This document shows, piece after piece, positions 10,457 through 20,893 of a stretch of DNA of 64,000 nt. Every line of letters starts with the position of its first letter. Position 1 is the first letter of the stretch. Below the pieces are notes generated by a model, which ran no database searches, was not told the origin of the DNA, and saw only the letters and a list, made by a program, of their open reading frames with translations. Where the stretch lies: assembly GCA_036244855.1 (NCBI GenBank), contig BQKZ01000850.1, positions 68,301-132,300 of the forward strand, in the 5' to 3' direction. The DNA comes from Temnopleurus reevesii (Eukaryota; Echinodermata; Echinoidea; Temnopleuroida; Temnopleuridae). Both the position numbers and the translations under genes were made by a program.

Positions 10457-11639
10457 TATATTTCTATATTGGCTATTACAAGCAATTTTGATAGTGGCGA
10501 TCATTATTCATATCATCATCATTTTATACATGAATATCATAAACATTATTTTGGCATTTGAGATCAAGTCATCATAGTTCATGGCAGTCTTGTCATCATA
10601 ATCATTACTAGCTTCCTATCATTGAGTTAGCATTGATTTATTCTCGGTTATAGCAGTCTTGCCTGGCAGGTTTGTCCTTGGTGAAATATATTCCAAACGA
10701 TGAGGTAAGACGCTGTGTCTGGAATTAGTTGCTGTTGGTATATGATAGCCATTTGATGGGGTTATTGCTGTGGGGATCTGTCTTCACGTTTTAATTGGCA
10801 TAGACTTAGTCTCTCCATTCACTAATTAAAGATCTTGTGTTTGACACTCTGCAATAACTGCATTGGGCATTTTTATGTTATTTTTGTATTGAAATTAAGT
10901 GTCATTTACGGAACATTATGATGAATACTTGACAAAAAACATATAATTAGAAGAAAAACAATTGACATTGAAAATGAAACTCAATTACAGACACAATAAA
11001 TTATCTCTAAAGCAGGTATTATTTTATAGCAATTCAAGTATTTATGCAAACATAAGGAAATTAGCAAGAAAAGGATGTTTATTTCAAAAAGAGAAATATG
11101 TTCTTTTCAAAATGTATACTACTGAAAATTCATCCTGATTTTCCACCCCCTCTTTCTTTCACCTTTCACCAACAAGTGCCTAATTATTATACCTCAAATA
11201 TTATAACAACAATGATGATGTGTATATTTCTTTCTTATATCTTCTTACCACTCATGTCTCAAATCAAAGTGACCATATATCATTTCCTGCACCTGTCCAC
11301 TTGTTTATGCATCTTTCAACCCACGTACACACCATGCAACTGATAAGGGGTAGGAACAGGGAAAAAATACTTCTTTGTACTTCTTTCTTCTCAAAAATAG
11401 CCCCTGTGATACATTCAGCAAGGGCTATTTTTTGCTAACGGGATAAATTTTTTAGCTCATAAGGCCTATTTCTAAGGTTTCAGGGGGTAATCATCCTTTT
11501 CACTTATTGTATTAAGTGCAGTGAATATGAACATTGTGCACCAGTATGGCTATTTTCATGATATTATTTATACGACCAATATTTTCAATCTTCTACAAAA
11601 GGCTTCCCACTTGCTTGTAGTTCAATATATTGAGAAAAT

Positions 11640-11806
11640 TGTTATCATTTTTTGCAGAAAATAGTTTGATCATCACTTCCAAGACCTTCTAGTTCTCTTC
11701 ACCAGGATCATTCATCTACAACCCTAGCCTGCCTCATGAGCTATGCCCCCGCCATTCCTCACCGACCAGTTTTTAGGCAATATAGACATTTTCCTTGGCA
11801 AAACAC
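11640..11806 (-). pseudogene. Decayed partial copies of TBC1D5 exon 5
   Basis: 11721-11806 matches 11871-11956 at a constant offset of 150 bases and covers the exon 5 end, its donor region and intron start. 11664-11710 matches about 11963-12010 at an offset near 300 and covers the exon middle (GATCATCA..CCAAGACCTTCT). In the frame of exon 5 the copy meets TAA, and its donor is GTCGGT instead of GTCAGT. These are remnants of a local tandem duplication. Confidence 0.65.
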
Positions 11807-11916
11807 CTGACCGGTGTACTCCAACCTCTGAATGACCTAATTGAAGTTACCTATTTTACGCACCTCGACACCCAAAGCCCTACTCATGAGTTACGCCCAC
11901 GCAATTAATGACTGAC

Positions 11917-12087
11917 CTGTTTGTAATTGACGTGGCTATTTTCCTTGGCATAACAGAAGAGGATATCGATCATCATATCCCGGACCTTCTCGCTCTTGAA
12001 GAAAGCGATCTCAGGAAAACACCTCACCACATCTTGTTTGATCTCTGTCCGGCAATCCTTGTCTTGAAAGAACTTGTTCCAAGGGCT
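11917..12087 (-). CDS. TBC1D5: TBC1D5 coding exon 5 (arginine finger)
   Basis: 171 bases, phase 0 at both ends, between acceptor CCTTTTAG (from 12088) and donor GTCAGT (11916-11911). It reads SPWNKFFQDKDCRTEIKQDV, VRCFPEIAFFKSEKVRDMMI, then DILFCYAKENSHVNYKQ. IKQDVVR is the IxxDxxR arginine-finger motif of TBC GAPs (Arg about residue 203), and the closing YKQ is the glutamine finger (Gln about 238). Both catalytic residues are present, so the protein should be an active GAP. Confidence 0.96.
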
Positions 12088-12628
12088 CTAAAAGGAAAAG
12101 GGAAATAAAATGAAAATATTGACGATGATAATCCATTGATAAAGTTACTTACTTATCATTAAATGTTTGATTCTAAGTTCCTTTTACAGTTTCCATCATG
12201 AAAAAATAATGTTGTTATGTTCCAGACGATTTGTATCACCATTTCTAATAATAATCAAATTTCTTTTTTGAGCCCATTTCATAGCATCATTACAAGGAGA
12301 AAATAACAGTAACACGAAAAAGGAAATAATTTCAAAATGAACAATTTTTCTACTTCTGCTCTAATTTCTACTTTTATTTTTTCCCCACGACCTTTTAATT
12401 CCTGAACTAATAACCCTTTTTGCTAAATGTTCCACTCTTTCCAATCACATCCATTTTAATCTCCTTCATGATTCTCTCAATTACAATCTCCCATGCTCAT
12501 TTACTCTTAATTCCCCATTTGCTCCTCACGGCTGTTTACGGCTTACTCATATCTTTATGAGCATCCTGATTAACACTTTTACTCCTATTTCTCCCCTGTT
12601 TCTTTATAATCCCACTTCCAGATCTCAC
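12088..12628 (-). other. TBC1D5 intron 4
   Basis: AT-rich intron. Nothing beyond splice signals was recognised. Confidence 0.8.
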
Positions 12629-12799
12629 CTCTTCCATTTGTGACAGTGGATTGTTGAGCGTAAGATCCATTTCGCTGTCCTTAAGCCCTTCCTTGGTGCT
12701 ATGTATATGCGTCTCTCTAAAGCCTTCATACTTCTTTCGATTGTCTCTCACAGATTTCAGCCAAGCAGTCCTGTCTTCAGGTAGACACTCCAGGTATAT
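12629..12799 (-). CDS. TBC1D5: TBC1D5 coding exon 4 (NPL segment)
   Basis: 171 bases in phase 0 between acceptor TACACCTAG (from 12800) and donor GTGAGA (12628-12623). It reads IYLECLPEDRTAWLKSVRDN, RKKYEGFRETHIHSTKEGLK, then DSEMDLTLNNPLSQMEE. NNPLSQ corresponds to the TBC1D5-specific insert whose Asn-Pro-Leu is known to contact the VPS29 subunit of retromer. Its conservation supports a retromer-linked role here. Confidence 0.96.
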
Positions 12800-13398
12800 C
12801 TAGGTGTAAAAACAATGAAGTTCAATCAGACGAGTCCTGTAAATGCTGAAATTTTACCTGGGGTTTTATTTCGCGAATTTCAGGACCTGAATTCGGTAAG
12901 ATTTTCACTCATTAGAATGCCCCATAGCCTTGTGTAAAATAATCTTAAGAAGGTAAAAGAGGCAAGTGACTAATTTGTGAAAAGGTCCGAGATTCAGTGA
13001 ATTCGCACTGCCATATGTGTGAACATACAATGTAAAGCACTGCGTCTTTGTGAGTTAGGATCTGCAACTGGACTCACCTTATCATATGAAGCCAAACATA
13101 CATAATAAACTTGCCCTGGCAGTTTGTGAAATTCATTTGCATTGACTTAACATAGTATAATTGTAGTGTCATACCTCTATCACAAATAATGATACAATAA
13201 TTATACTACACCATGATATTGAATGCTGGTAACTGATATAATTAGATAACTTCAGTAAACATCATATCACTTAATATTTTACAAGCATTGCAAGTAATTT
13301 ATCTTCCTTTTCCACTCATATTCTTCCCTTACCCAGTGAGAATGGTTAATCCCACACATAATATTTCCATGCAGGGGTGTGAAATACAATTCACTTAC
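12800..13398 (-). other. TBC1D5 intron 3
   Basis: AT-rich intron without recognised features. Confidence 0.8.
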
Positions 13399-13507
13399 CT
13401 TCCAACAAACGCTTCGAAACCTACTACTTCTTAATCTGCCTTTCTTTCCTTCCTGCTGCACCACTGACAAGTAGTCATCTCTTTCAAACAGACGGAACCA
13501 TTCATCC
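13399..13507 (-). CDS. TBC1D5: TBC1D5 coding exon 3 (LIR-like motif)
   Basis: 109 bases between acceptor GACTACAG (from 13508) and donor GTAAGT (13398-13393). It takes two bases from exon 2 and ends in phase 0. It reads (R)DEWFRLFERDDYLSVVQQEG, then KKGRLRSSRFRSVCWK. Human has RKEWEELFVNNNYL and QLRSSRFRSICWK. EWFRL keeps the WxxL of the first LC3-interacting region of human TBC1D5. Confidence 0.96.
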
Positions 13508-14753
13508 CTGTAGTCAAAGGATTGAAAAAATATTCAATGATTTATGCGATGAATGTCGTAAACGAAAAACACATTTCAAGCGCGACAAATGAAATTGAAT
13601 GAAGCAAAGCGGGCGGGCTCTCATGTATTCTTGTAGCGAGAATTACGAAATAAAAAAGGATATTGGTAATAAACAAACAGCCTGTGATGTCTACTGGGTC
13701 TGATTTACTAATCTATTTAATGTGTTCACTTTCAATTAGTTCTTCATTTCAATTTTAGAAGGGTTGTCCAGTTAGTGATCCAAGCCCTCTTTGTTTTTGC
13801 TGAGGCCCAAGAACAAAAATATACATACAGAAAAAAATCAAAGTAAAACAGAATTCAAGGCACCTTCACTGGTAAAAAAATACTTCATCACTTTAGGTGG
13901 AATGCAATCTTCCAATATGGATGTGTATGTTCTATCAGTCAGATTACACATATTGGTATACAAATTCAGTCCACTCTGCCTAAGACAAATACTCATACCG
14001 GTAATCAATTTGTGGAACGAATCATACATAAAATGTGTTATTTTAATTTGAGTAGAGATACCTGCAAGTGCTGTTATACAATGTTTATCTAAACTACCAG
14101 TAGCTATCTTCTAACCTATCAATAAAATTTTATCTCATTCTCTTCCATGTGAAACTTTTTTGTTCACCTAAATTGCAATAATCATTTCACAATGAGTGCT
14201 AGCGCAATGCTTCTACCACTCTAAAGTTTTATTTATTGGCAAAAAAGGAAAAATCAACTCAATATAATAGGTATACATAAGTAATATACATGAAAACGGG
14301 TAAATTGTAGCTTTCATCTCTGGGCTTAAGTGTACAGACCCATGCTAACCACATCCAAATTTAGAAGGATGAAACTCTTTGATCAAGTTACCTGAACATG
14401 ACTTTAAATTGTGTTTAATGTATTAATGACAGCAACAGGAAGTAAATGAGGTCATCAAGTGCTAAATAGCAACAGTATAACACAGGATATCAAGTCAGAG
14501 TAGTATGCAAGTTTATAACATAACCAAATTATGCACACTACAGTATGGTGTTAAACCATCATGTAATTTAAAGTACAGAATTACAGAATGAGACGCCACT
14601 AAAATTTAACAAAAAGTATCACAATTTGTAGAGATTCATAATCAATAATCAAAGAAGTCATCAAATTTCCAGTGGTAGACAAGTACAGTATCTAATTTTT
14701 TGGTGAATTCTTCTGGAAAAATTTATAAAAAAATACTATAAGCCTTTGCAGCT

Positions 14754-15366
14754 TAAAGGGGAACCAGCCTTTGGAATTGTCGTGCTCTCATTGAATGGAG
14801 AAAAATCAGATGAACAAACTGTGAAAATTTGGGCAAAATCGAACCACCTGTTCAAAAGTTATGAATTTTCAAAGTCACTGAGATATGACGATCCCTATCG
14901 CTGATGGGAATACGTGTGATCGGCAAATTCGATGGAATGTGTGACGTCATGTCGGACAACTCGTCATTCACTTTGGACACAGAATTTAAAAAAAATGGAT
15001 TAATATAAGATTTAGAGTAAGGTTGCAACATCATTCTTCTCAAAATACATGCAGAATCAATACAGAAATGCTATACCCCAACCAAAAATTATCATTTTGT
15101 TGAATTTTCCGAAAAAAGGAGAAAAGGTGAAAATTTGTATACAGAGTGAATAAGGAGTAGTCCGACATGATGTCACGGAGTCCGTCGAATTTGAATATCG
15201 CACGGATTCCCATGAGCGGTAGGGATCGTCATATCGCTGCAACCTTGAAAAGTCATAACTTTTGAACGGGTTGTCTGATTTTGTCCAAATTTTCACTGTT
15301 TGTTCATCTGATTTTTCTTCATTTAATGAAAGCATGATAATCCCAGGGAATGGTTTCCCTTTAAGT
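14754..15366. repeat. 613-base foldback MITE, family B copy 1
   Basis: Starts CTTAAAGGGGAACCAGCC and ends with the complement of CTTAAAGGGAAACCATTCCC. The homology between the arms continues inward for about 200 bases, including CATTGAATG and TGAACAAACTGTGAAAATTT on the left paired with AATTTTCACTGTTTGTTCA on the right, then CATATCG/ CGATATG and GTGACGTCATGTCGGAC / GTCCGACATGATGTCAC. No transposase is present; the 152-codon frame across it is not conserved in the second copy. A second copy is at 60310-61059. Confidence 0.88.
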
Positions 15367-15835
15367 ACTGTATAATTATTTTTTTTAATGTAATTGTAAC
15401 AGTTATAACAGCAGGAGGGATGTACCAAGCATTTACCAGGTATCTTACATACACATTGCTCCTCACCTGACATTTGATATTCACAAACACTCAGCTCTTT
15501 GGTACTCTTAAACAAGATTAATCAAAGACCCGAAGCCAGACTGCTAACATGATTGGCCTTAATGCACTTCCCATTAACCCTACAAATCTCTGCTGCCCTT
15601 TGTAATGTCACCAACAGAACAGCAGCATTGTTTCATCAAGCATGGAATTGAAAAACTGTTGTACATTAAATCACTTAATTACTTCAATCAAATATTTGGT
15701 GTAATCATACATGTAAAAAAAAATTACTACTTAACCAATGAGGGGAGTATTTTGCATAGAATGAAACAATGCAGTTTTATACAGACAAAATATGTACTAA
15801 ATAATTATCCATACAGAGGATATTTCTAGCCCAAA

Positions 15836-15999
15836 TACAGTCAAACCTTCTTTAGTGATTGCCTGTATAGAAAGACCACCTTTCTTGACTCACTAGAACA
15901 CAAACTGCATTTAGATGAACCTGCCTATAAAGACCACCTGCTGTTAAAGACCATTTTTCCGTCTCCCTTGGTTAGTCTCTATAGACAGGTTTGACTGTA
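15836..15999. repeat. 164-base terminal-inverted-repeat element
   Basis: Begins TACAGTCAAACCT and ends AGGTTTGACTGTA, an exact 13-base terminal inverted repeat. Inside are AGACCACC motifs. The layout is typical of short non-autonomous DNA transposons. One copy was seen in the window. Confidence 0.85.
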
Positions 16000-16612
16000 T
16001 TAATATTTTGGTGACACCTTGACCCACACTCAAAGGTCGTCGTACTAGCCAATATAATTCAGTTGCTCAACATTTTCAATTGAGAGCAACCTTACGAGAT
16101 AGAGCAACCTAACAACACATACCAACAGTTGATGACATCGCATATAAAGTGACACCACAATAAATTCCACTGAGACCACCAACATATTCCTTCTGTGGAA
16201 CTACTAGGTTGTCTCAGATTGTGAAAATAGCCCAAATCTTTGAAAAAGTGAATAAGCCATAATGAAGAATTTTCTTTGAAATGTTGGAAAAAGAAAGTAC
16301 ACTGTAGTTTTAGTTTGATAGATTTATCTAAAAACTTACACTTATTACAAAGTATGTAGAACAAATAACATAGAATTGGTCAATATGACACACACATACA
16401 AAATGTAACTTGAAATCAATGACTTTTGTGTTGCATTAGGTATGAATAATAATTGATTATTTTTTTCCAGTTAATTTTTTAATAATTTGGTAGTTCCAGA
16501 ATGCATGCTGCTAATAGAAATAATCAAGCGACCTATAATCATTTGGCAATTTTGGAGGTCTCATTGGAAGATGTTCAGCGATGCATTGTCCATCAATGTT
16601 AATCCACAGTGG

Positions 16613-16745
16613 GATCAGGCAAGAATAAACCAATTAAACTATTATTTCAATTGAATGATTTTTGTGTTGGGTAGATAAATAATTGAATACTTCTTGCCTT
16701 ATCATGTTGGGATAAGGCAAGAAGTATTCAATTAAACTATTATTG
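16613..16745. repeat. Direct repeat enclosing a perfect 23-bp hairpin
   Basis: 16681-16703 and 16711-16733 are exact inverted repeats of 23 bases with a 7-base loop. The block GGATCAGGCAAGAA..CAATTAAACTATTATT at 16613-16648 is repeated directly, with changes, at 16710-16745. It is read as a small foldback or rearranged repeat. Confidence 0.8.
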
Positions 16746-16902
16746 TTTTAAACATTAAGTGACTTATCAATTATCCTTCAATCAAATAGATCAAGTACAC
16801 TTATTCATTTTCCAATTACATGAGTGTAACATGAAATGTCATTTCAAATACTCGAGTACATGCTTCGTTGAATACACAATTTTTCAATCCCCCATAACTT
16901 AC

Positions 16903-17068
16903 CTGTATGAATTTGTTGTGCTACTACTATGGTATGTGTCTTCCTCACTATCTACCTCCCCTACTCTAAGCTGTACGTCTGTGCTTTGTTCAGTTGGATC
17001 CTGCTTGATAGTAACTGTAGATTCATCACCAGTTTCTGCCTGAAACTGTGACAACGGGTCCTGTGAAA
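16903..17068 (-). CDS. TBC1D5: TBC1D5 coding exon 2
   Basis: 166 bases between acceptor TTTTACAG (from 17069) and donor GTAAGT (16902-16897). It continues exon 1 with two bases and leaves two. It reads SQDPLSQFQAETGDESTVTI, KQDPTEQSTDVQLRVGEVDS, then EEDTYHSSSTTNSY(R). The acidic, Ser/Thr-rich sequence ending in NSYR matches the end of the disordered N-terminus of human TBC1D5 (FNSYRKEW). Confidence 0.92.
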
Positions 17069-17922
17069 CTGTAAAACAAAAAGTCATATAATCCACATCA
17101 GGTTTTATGTAACATGGCTTTCTTCAGACTGAAATACCCTTTTAAAGAATTGTCTATAAGCTATTGGTTTGAATACAAACAACCAGATCCCCCTCTCCAA
17201 ATTATTTTGGTTGCCTGCAACTGACTGACCCTCTAAAAATGGCCAGACTTGATTTTTTTCCCCCTTAAACTCTCAACTCAAATTGAAAAAATCACAGTGA
17301 AGTTATAGATTAAGCATGTGAAATACAAAGTAGATGTTCTTTGTCCACATTTCACTCCCTTTTAAGTCTTAATTGAGAAAAGTGTATGAAAAATTGTATT
17401 CTTTTTCTAACCAACTAATGCTATTCTACAAAAATGGCATTTTAGGGCAACTGAAAGTTTTTTCTACTAATGTAAAAAAGGGTAAAGGCGGCTATGACAC
17501 CTGATTACAAAAAGATATATATGAAACATGCTGATCCCCCTCCCCCTGTTTGGTTGCCCTCAACAGCCACTTAAGCGTTGGTCGGTCGGAAATCTATAAA
17601 ATAATTGATTTCTCTATCTTTGGAAAACACTGCATAAGGAAAATAAGACTTACATGAGAAAATGACTTTTCTATTGTATATCACGTTTCTCTGTAATTTT
17701 AGTCTGATTTTTTCATCTTTAAGTGATTTTCTTTTTTCCGATCACAACCATTTTCAGAGGAGCAGTCAGAGGAGGGTAACCAAACAATTTGGAGGACCTC
17801 ATCAGAACAAAGAAAATCACAATTCTTTTTAACTCCAAAACTTGTTTCCTCAAAAATCTTGGAAAAAATATTTGAAATGGATTAAACTTTTTAAGTTAAG
17901 ATTCAGAGATGACATTACTCAC
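17069..17922 (-). other. TBC1D5 intron 1
   Basis: Intron of 854 bases with pyrimidine- and A-rich tracts. No further feature was recognised. Confidence 0.75.
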
Positions 17923-18019
17923 CTTCCATTCTGCTCACTGGTGCTGCTTCTGTAACCTTAGAAGGAAATTGGATATCAACCCAACCATTCAAATCAGAAG
18001 TTGCTTCAGACGTAGTCAT
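17923..18019 (-). CDS. TBC1D5: TBC1D5 coding exon 1 with start codon
   Basis: ATG at 18019. It reads MTTSEATSDLNGWVDIQFPS, then KVTEAAPVSRME, followed by donor GTGAGT (17922-17917) leaving one base, which fits exon 2. This is the only ATG that joins in frame to exon 2 with good splice signals, so it is the preferred start. The sequence itself is not conserved with vertebrates, which is usual for this disordered N-terminus. 5'UTR sequence appears to continue to an acceptor at 18142-18144 (TTTACAG). Confidence 0.82.
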
Positions 18020-18647
18020 GGAATTAAAGATGGATATATTTCACAGTGGTGTTAAAGTAGGTCCTCTTTTCTTCATTCCACATGCATAGAATTGTTGCTA
18101 TATTCAGAGTCAGAGAGGAATACTGTGTCTTATCACAAGACCTGTAAAGAGAAAGAATTATTCTTACATTATTTACAAAGTCAGAAGAAATTAAGTGTTG
18201 ACCATTAATTTATGTGCATTTAAGAAGTTTGAACAAAAATTTGAAACTCTTTGTCAGATTTTTACCAGACAATTCATTTTTTATATAAACCTTTATACAA
18301 AATCTATTATGCACCCCATTTGATAGAGGGAAAAATTAATGGATCTTTCCCATTTCTGTAAAAATTATGCGACATTCCAAAGCCGAAGGTAAGGTCATTC
18401 TTCTTTAAAGTAAACAAGGCGAAAGAAAATAATTTTTCACAGTTCTGTATTTTAAAAAATGATTGAATGTAACTTTGGGATACAGAACATTTTTCATAAC
18501 TTTTTAATCAAATGATATTGAAGTATACTACGCAAATTTGATGTTTAAAGAGAATATCAATGCATTGCTTGAATGCTGTCGCAAAGGTAAAAATATTGAG
18601 AAAAAAAATTTAAAATGTCTCGTCATCCTTAGGGTTTGTTACACAGA

Positions 18648-18800
18648 AGTTGCGATCAATTGCAAGTTGCAGTTGATCAGCAGGGCCATGCAAAGCCATT
18701 ATTTCACATGCCTCTCGGCAAAACCACAGAAAGTGGGCAAATGAAAATGCATATTCCAATTGGTAAATGATTTGCAGTTTATTTACAATCAATTGCAACT
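18648..18800. repeat. 153-base MITE-like element
   Basis: The left end AGTTGCGATCAATTGCAA and the complement of the right end, AGTTGCAATTGATTGTAA, match at 14 of 18 positions, all differences being transitions. The interior has no lasting reading frame. It is read as an old terminal-inverted-repeat element. Confidence 0.6.
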
Positions 18801-20303
18801 ATGGAGTAAACATCCCTACAAAAAGGGAGCACAGTGAAAAAATATGAAATGTTAGACAATTTGTTTTTCAACCTTGAAGCTATAGCATGCATGTCCGTGT
18901 GTATAAACAATACAATATAACCCAACATGTTATGCTTTAGTGAGAACACATCAAATAGAAAAAATGTCACATTTCAAAAGTCATAGAAGAATGTTTGCAT
19001 ACTCATTTTAGGTTAATTTATTCTTTTCATATGCAAAGAGTCCTACTTTTATTTCATAAGGTATATGAGGTTTAAAAAAACACAATAGTTTGTATACTAT
19101 ATCAGTACCTAAAATCAATCCAAATCCCACATGATGGACCATACTCGTGAGTGAGAAGCAAATTAATTGCTCTTTCACGATAGACGCATGGAGCTAAAGT
19201 CAGACTTAAGCTCCATACAAGGCCTTTTGGATGCACATGTGCATTCGTTTGTGTGCCCCTCCCATCGCTTCATCATGAAAAATACTTAGTCTTAAAAATT
19301 CAAGACTTCAAAATACTCAACACCTATCTAAGAATTAAACATCCATTCAATGTCCTGGCATGTTAAGGTGAGTTGGTTTTAAGTATACAACCAACTAGTA
19401 AACAATATTCTGACCAAATTTTGTTTGAAAAGGTTTGAAAATGTTAATTCAACGTAAAAGGCAGACTCTGGCCTTTCACATTCATTGTGATATCTCCAAT
19501 CTCTCCGTCAGGCAACCTTCCCTGTCGGGGTGGTTTTTTTCTCTCACATACATGTATTGCACAAAGCATTCTTTCTATTGTTTGCAGTGCTTAATCTGGA
19601 GGCTTGGACAAATCCCCTAATTTGACACAGAATGAATTAACAATACAGTTCTGGAGAAAACTAAAATGTCAAGAAATGCCTTAGAAATGTCATTTTCCAT
19701 CCAATGTTCTCTTTTACAGGAAGAGATAATTTTTTTAAGAAATATATTCTTGTCAATCATGTGGCAACATAAGTTAGTTTAAAATAGAATTCTTTTTTTT
19801 TAATTCCCAAAGTTGGATCTAATTTTCATTACCTATAAGAAGGCAAAATTAAACATGCCTAAATTATCACTTTTCATCAGCTCGATTCAACTAACTTCCA
19901 TTCTTCATTCTACATCAAACTCAATATTTACACTGGGTTGTCGATGGACAAAACTTAATTTGGCGACGTCTGAGTTTTGATTATCCATGTCATCTATCTT
20001 CCTTTGATTCTATCCCGATTTCATCTTCAGCATCATATGCTAATTTTCGATCGCTGGGTCAACTGCAATCAACTCTTCTTCTCTCTTCATCATGCCTATT
20101 ATTACTGACGGCCAGAATCATCTCAACATCTTCGTGCTTCGTACAGTCTCCGAGTCAAGCGGAAGCTCATCAACTCGTCGAGCACTCTCATCAGCATTTC
20201 ACCTCATTCCGCTTTTGCTTCATTCGATCCCCACCATGTTAATCGGTTAAACACAGACAAGAAACAGTAATCAGCACAATATCAGAATTCAGATCAGATA
20301 AAG

Positions 20304-20352
20304 GTGGACCTGTGCCCTATACAAGTAGCCACTATTATTATTATTATTATAA
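20304..20352 (+). repeat. Retroelement-like 3' tail with (TTA)n
   Basis: GGTGGACCTGTGCCCTATAC followed by AAGTAGCCAC and (TAT)n resembles the tail at 9185-9297 (CTATACAAG.GCCA plus a trinucleotide repeat). It is read as the end of a SINE or LINE; the 5' boundary is not visible. Confidence 0.45.
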
Positions 20353-20800
20353 CTATAACTTCCATAACTTCTGTACTGTAGTTTTTTATTTGAAAAGCGG
20401 CTGCCTTTTTTCACTAATTATAAAAAGCGCCAGCTAAATTCATTTTGATATGAACAATCAAAGATGTGCAGAGCTGAATATTTTTTTAAAAATGCAGAAC
20501 TAAGGATTGTAAGGGTAATTTCTTGACCAGCATTCGTCATTTAATAGTTCACATCCTGCTTAAAAAACTCAAATTCAAAGTCATCATTTACCAACACAGA
20601 TACTCACACATGGGACTTGGGACACAACACTGGACATTTTTCCGTTTGTGCACATGCTAATACCACATATCTTACTCACAAATTGACAAACATTTTTAGA
20701 GTGTGGGCCAGGCCATGTATTAGCAAATATTAAGCACTAAGTAAACTGAGTAAACAAAACCTAAAACTTATGTACCGGAATAAATTTGTAAACAACTAAC

Positions 20801-20893
20801 CTTCTCTGCGAATCATCGATCACACACAGTCTTACGACAGATTTGTATCCGATCTCACTCTCGAGATTCTGTTACTCTCGGAGCAAACACTCC
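20801..20893 (-). promoter_or_regulatory. Candidate TBC1D5 non-coding first exon/promoter
   Basis: A locally CpG-containing block on the minus strand ending GCAGAGAAG|GTTAGT, a good donor at 20800-20795. No ATG-led frame leads into the gene. It is placed as the likely 5'UTR exon because it is the only such block upstream of the acceptor at 18142-18144. This is inference from position and splice signals. Confidence 0.35.

Larger units (their letters stand above)
9682..11916 (-). other. TBC1D5 intron 5
   Basis: 2.2-kb intron with a gap (N at 9900), a GC-rich tandem-repeat island (9901-10075), a 154-base palindrome (10303-10456) and decayed copies of exon 5 sequence (11640-11806). The rest is AT-rich with nothing recognised. 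Confidence 0.8.
13508..16902 (-). other. TBC1D5 intron 2
   Basis: 3.4-kb intron with three inverted-repeat elements (14754-15366, 15836-15999 and the hairpin at 16613-16745). The rest is AT-rich with nothing else recognised. Confidence 0.8.
18142..20800 (-). other. Probable TBC1D5 5' intron
   Basis: Lies between the acceptor next to coding exon 1 and a candidate non-coding exon at 20801-20893. It holds a MITE-like repeat (18648-18800) and a retroelement-like tail (20304-20352). A more GC-rich stretch at 20080-20240 has no gene I recognise. Confidence 0.5.
1..20893 (-). other. TBC1D5: TBC1D5 gene, 3' end beyond left edge
   Basis: Gene-level entry. TBC1D5 is a TBC-domain Rab GTPase-activating protein. 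The family acts on RAB7 at late endosomes, binds retromer through VPS29 and links to autophagy through LC3-interacting motifs. Eleven coding exons are read on the minus strand: 18019-17923, 17068-16903, 13507-13399, 12799-12629, 12087-11917, 9681-9593, 5284-5234, 4098-3859, 3329-3198 (5' end lost), 2870-2773 and 2357-2117. Every junction has a GT donor and AG acceptor, and the phases match except across the gap at 3330. The product is about 527 residues up to exon 11; human TBC1D5 is about 795, so the C-terminal part is outside. A non-coding first exon may lie at 20801-20893. Identification rests on long stretches matching the known family sequence, such as RSSRFRS.CWK, NNPLSQ, RLLFGREF and LVDYIFVAML. 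Confidence 0.93.

Noticed and set aside
15057..15515. 152-codon open frame on the minus strand
   Set aside because: It runs across family B MITE copy 1 and is not preserved in the second copy at 60310-61059.
18610..18798. 62-codon minus-strand frame with ALHGPADQLQLAIDRN
   Set aside because: It lies inside the MITE-like element at 18648-18800 and has no gene context.
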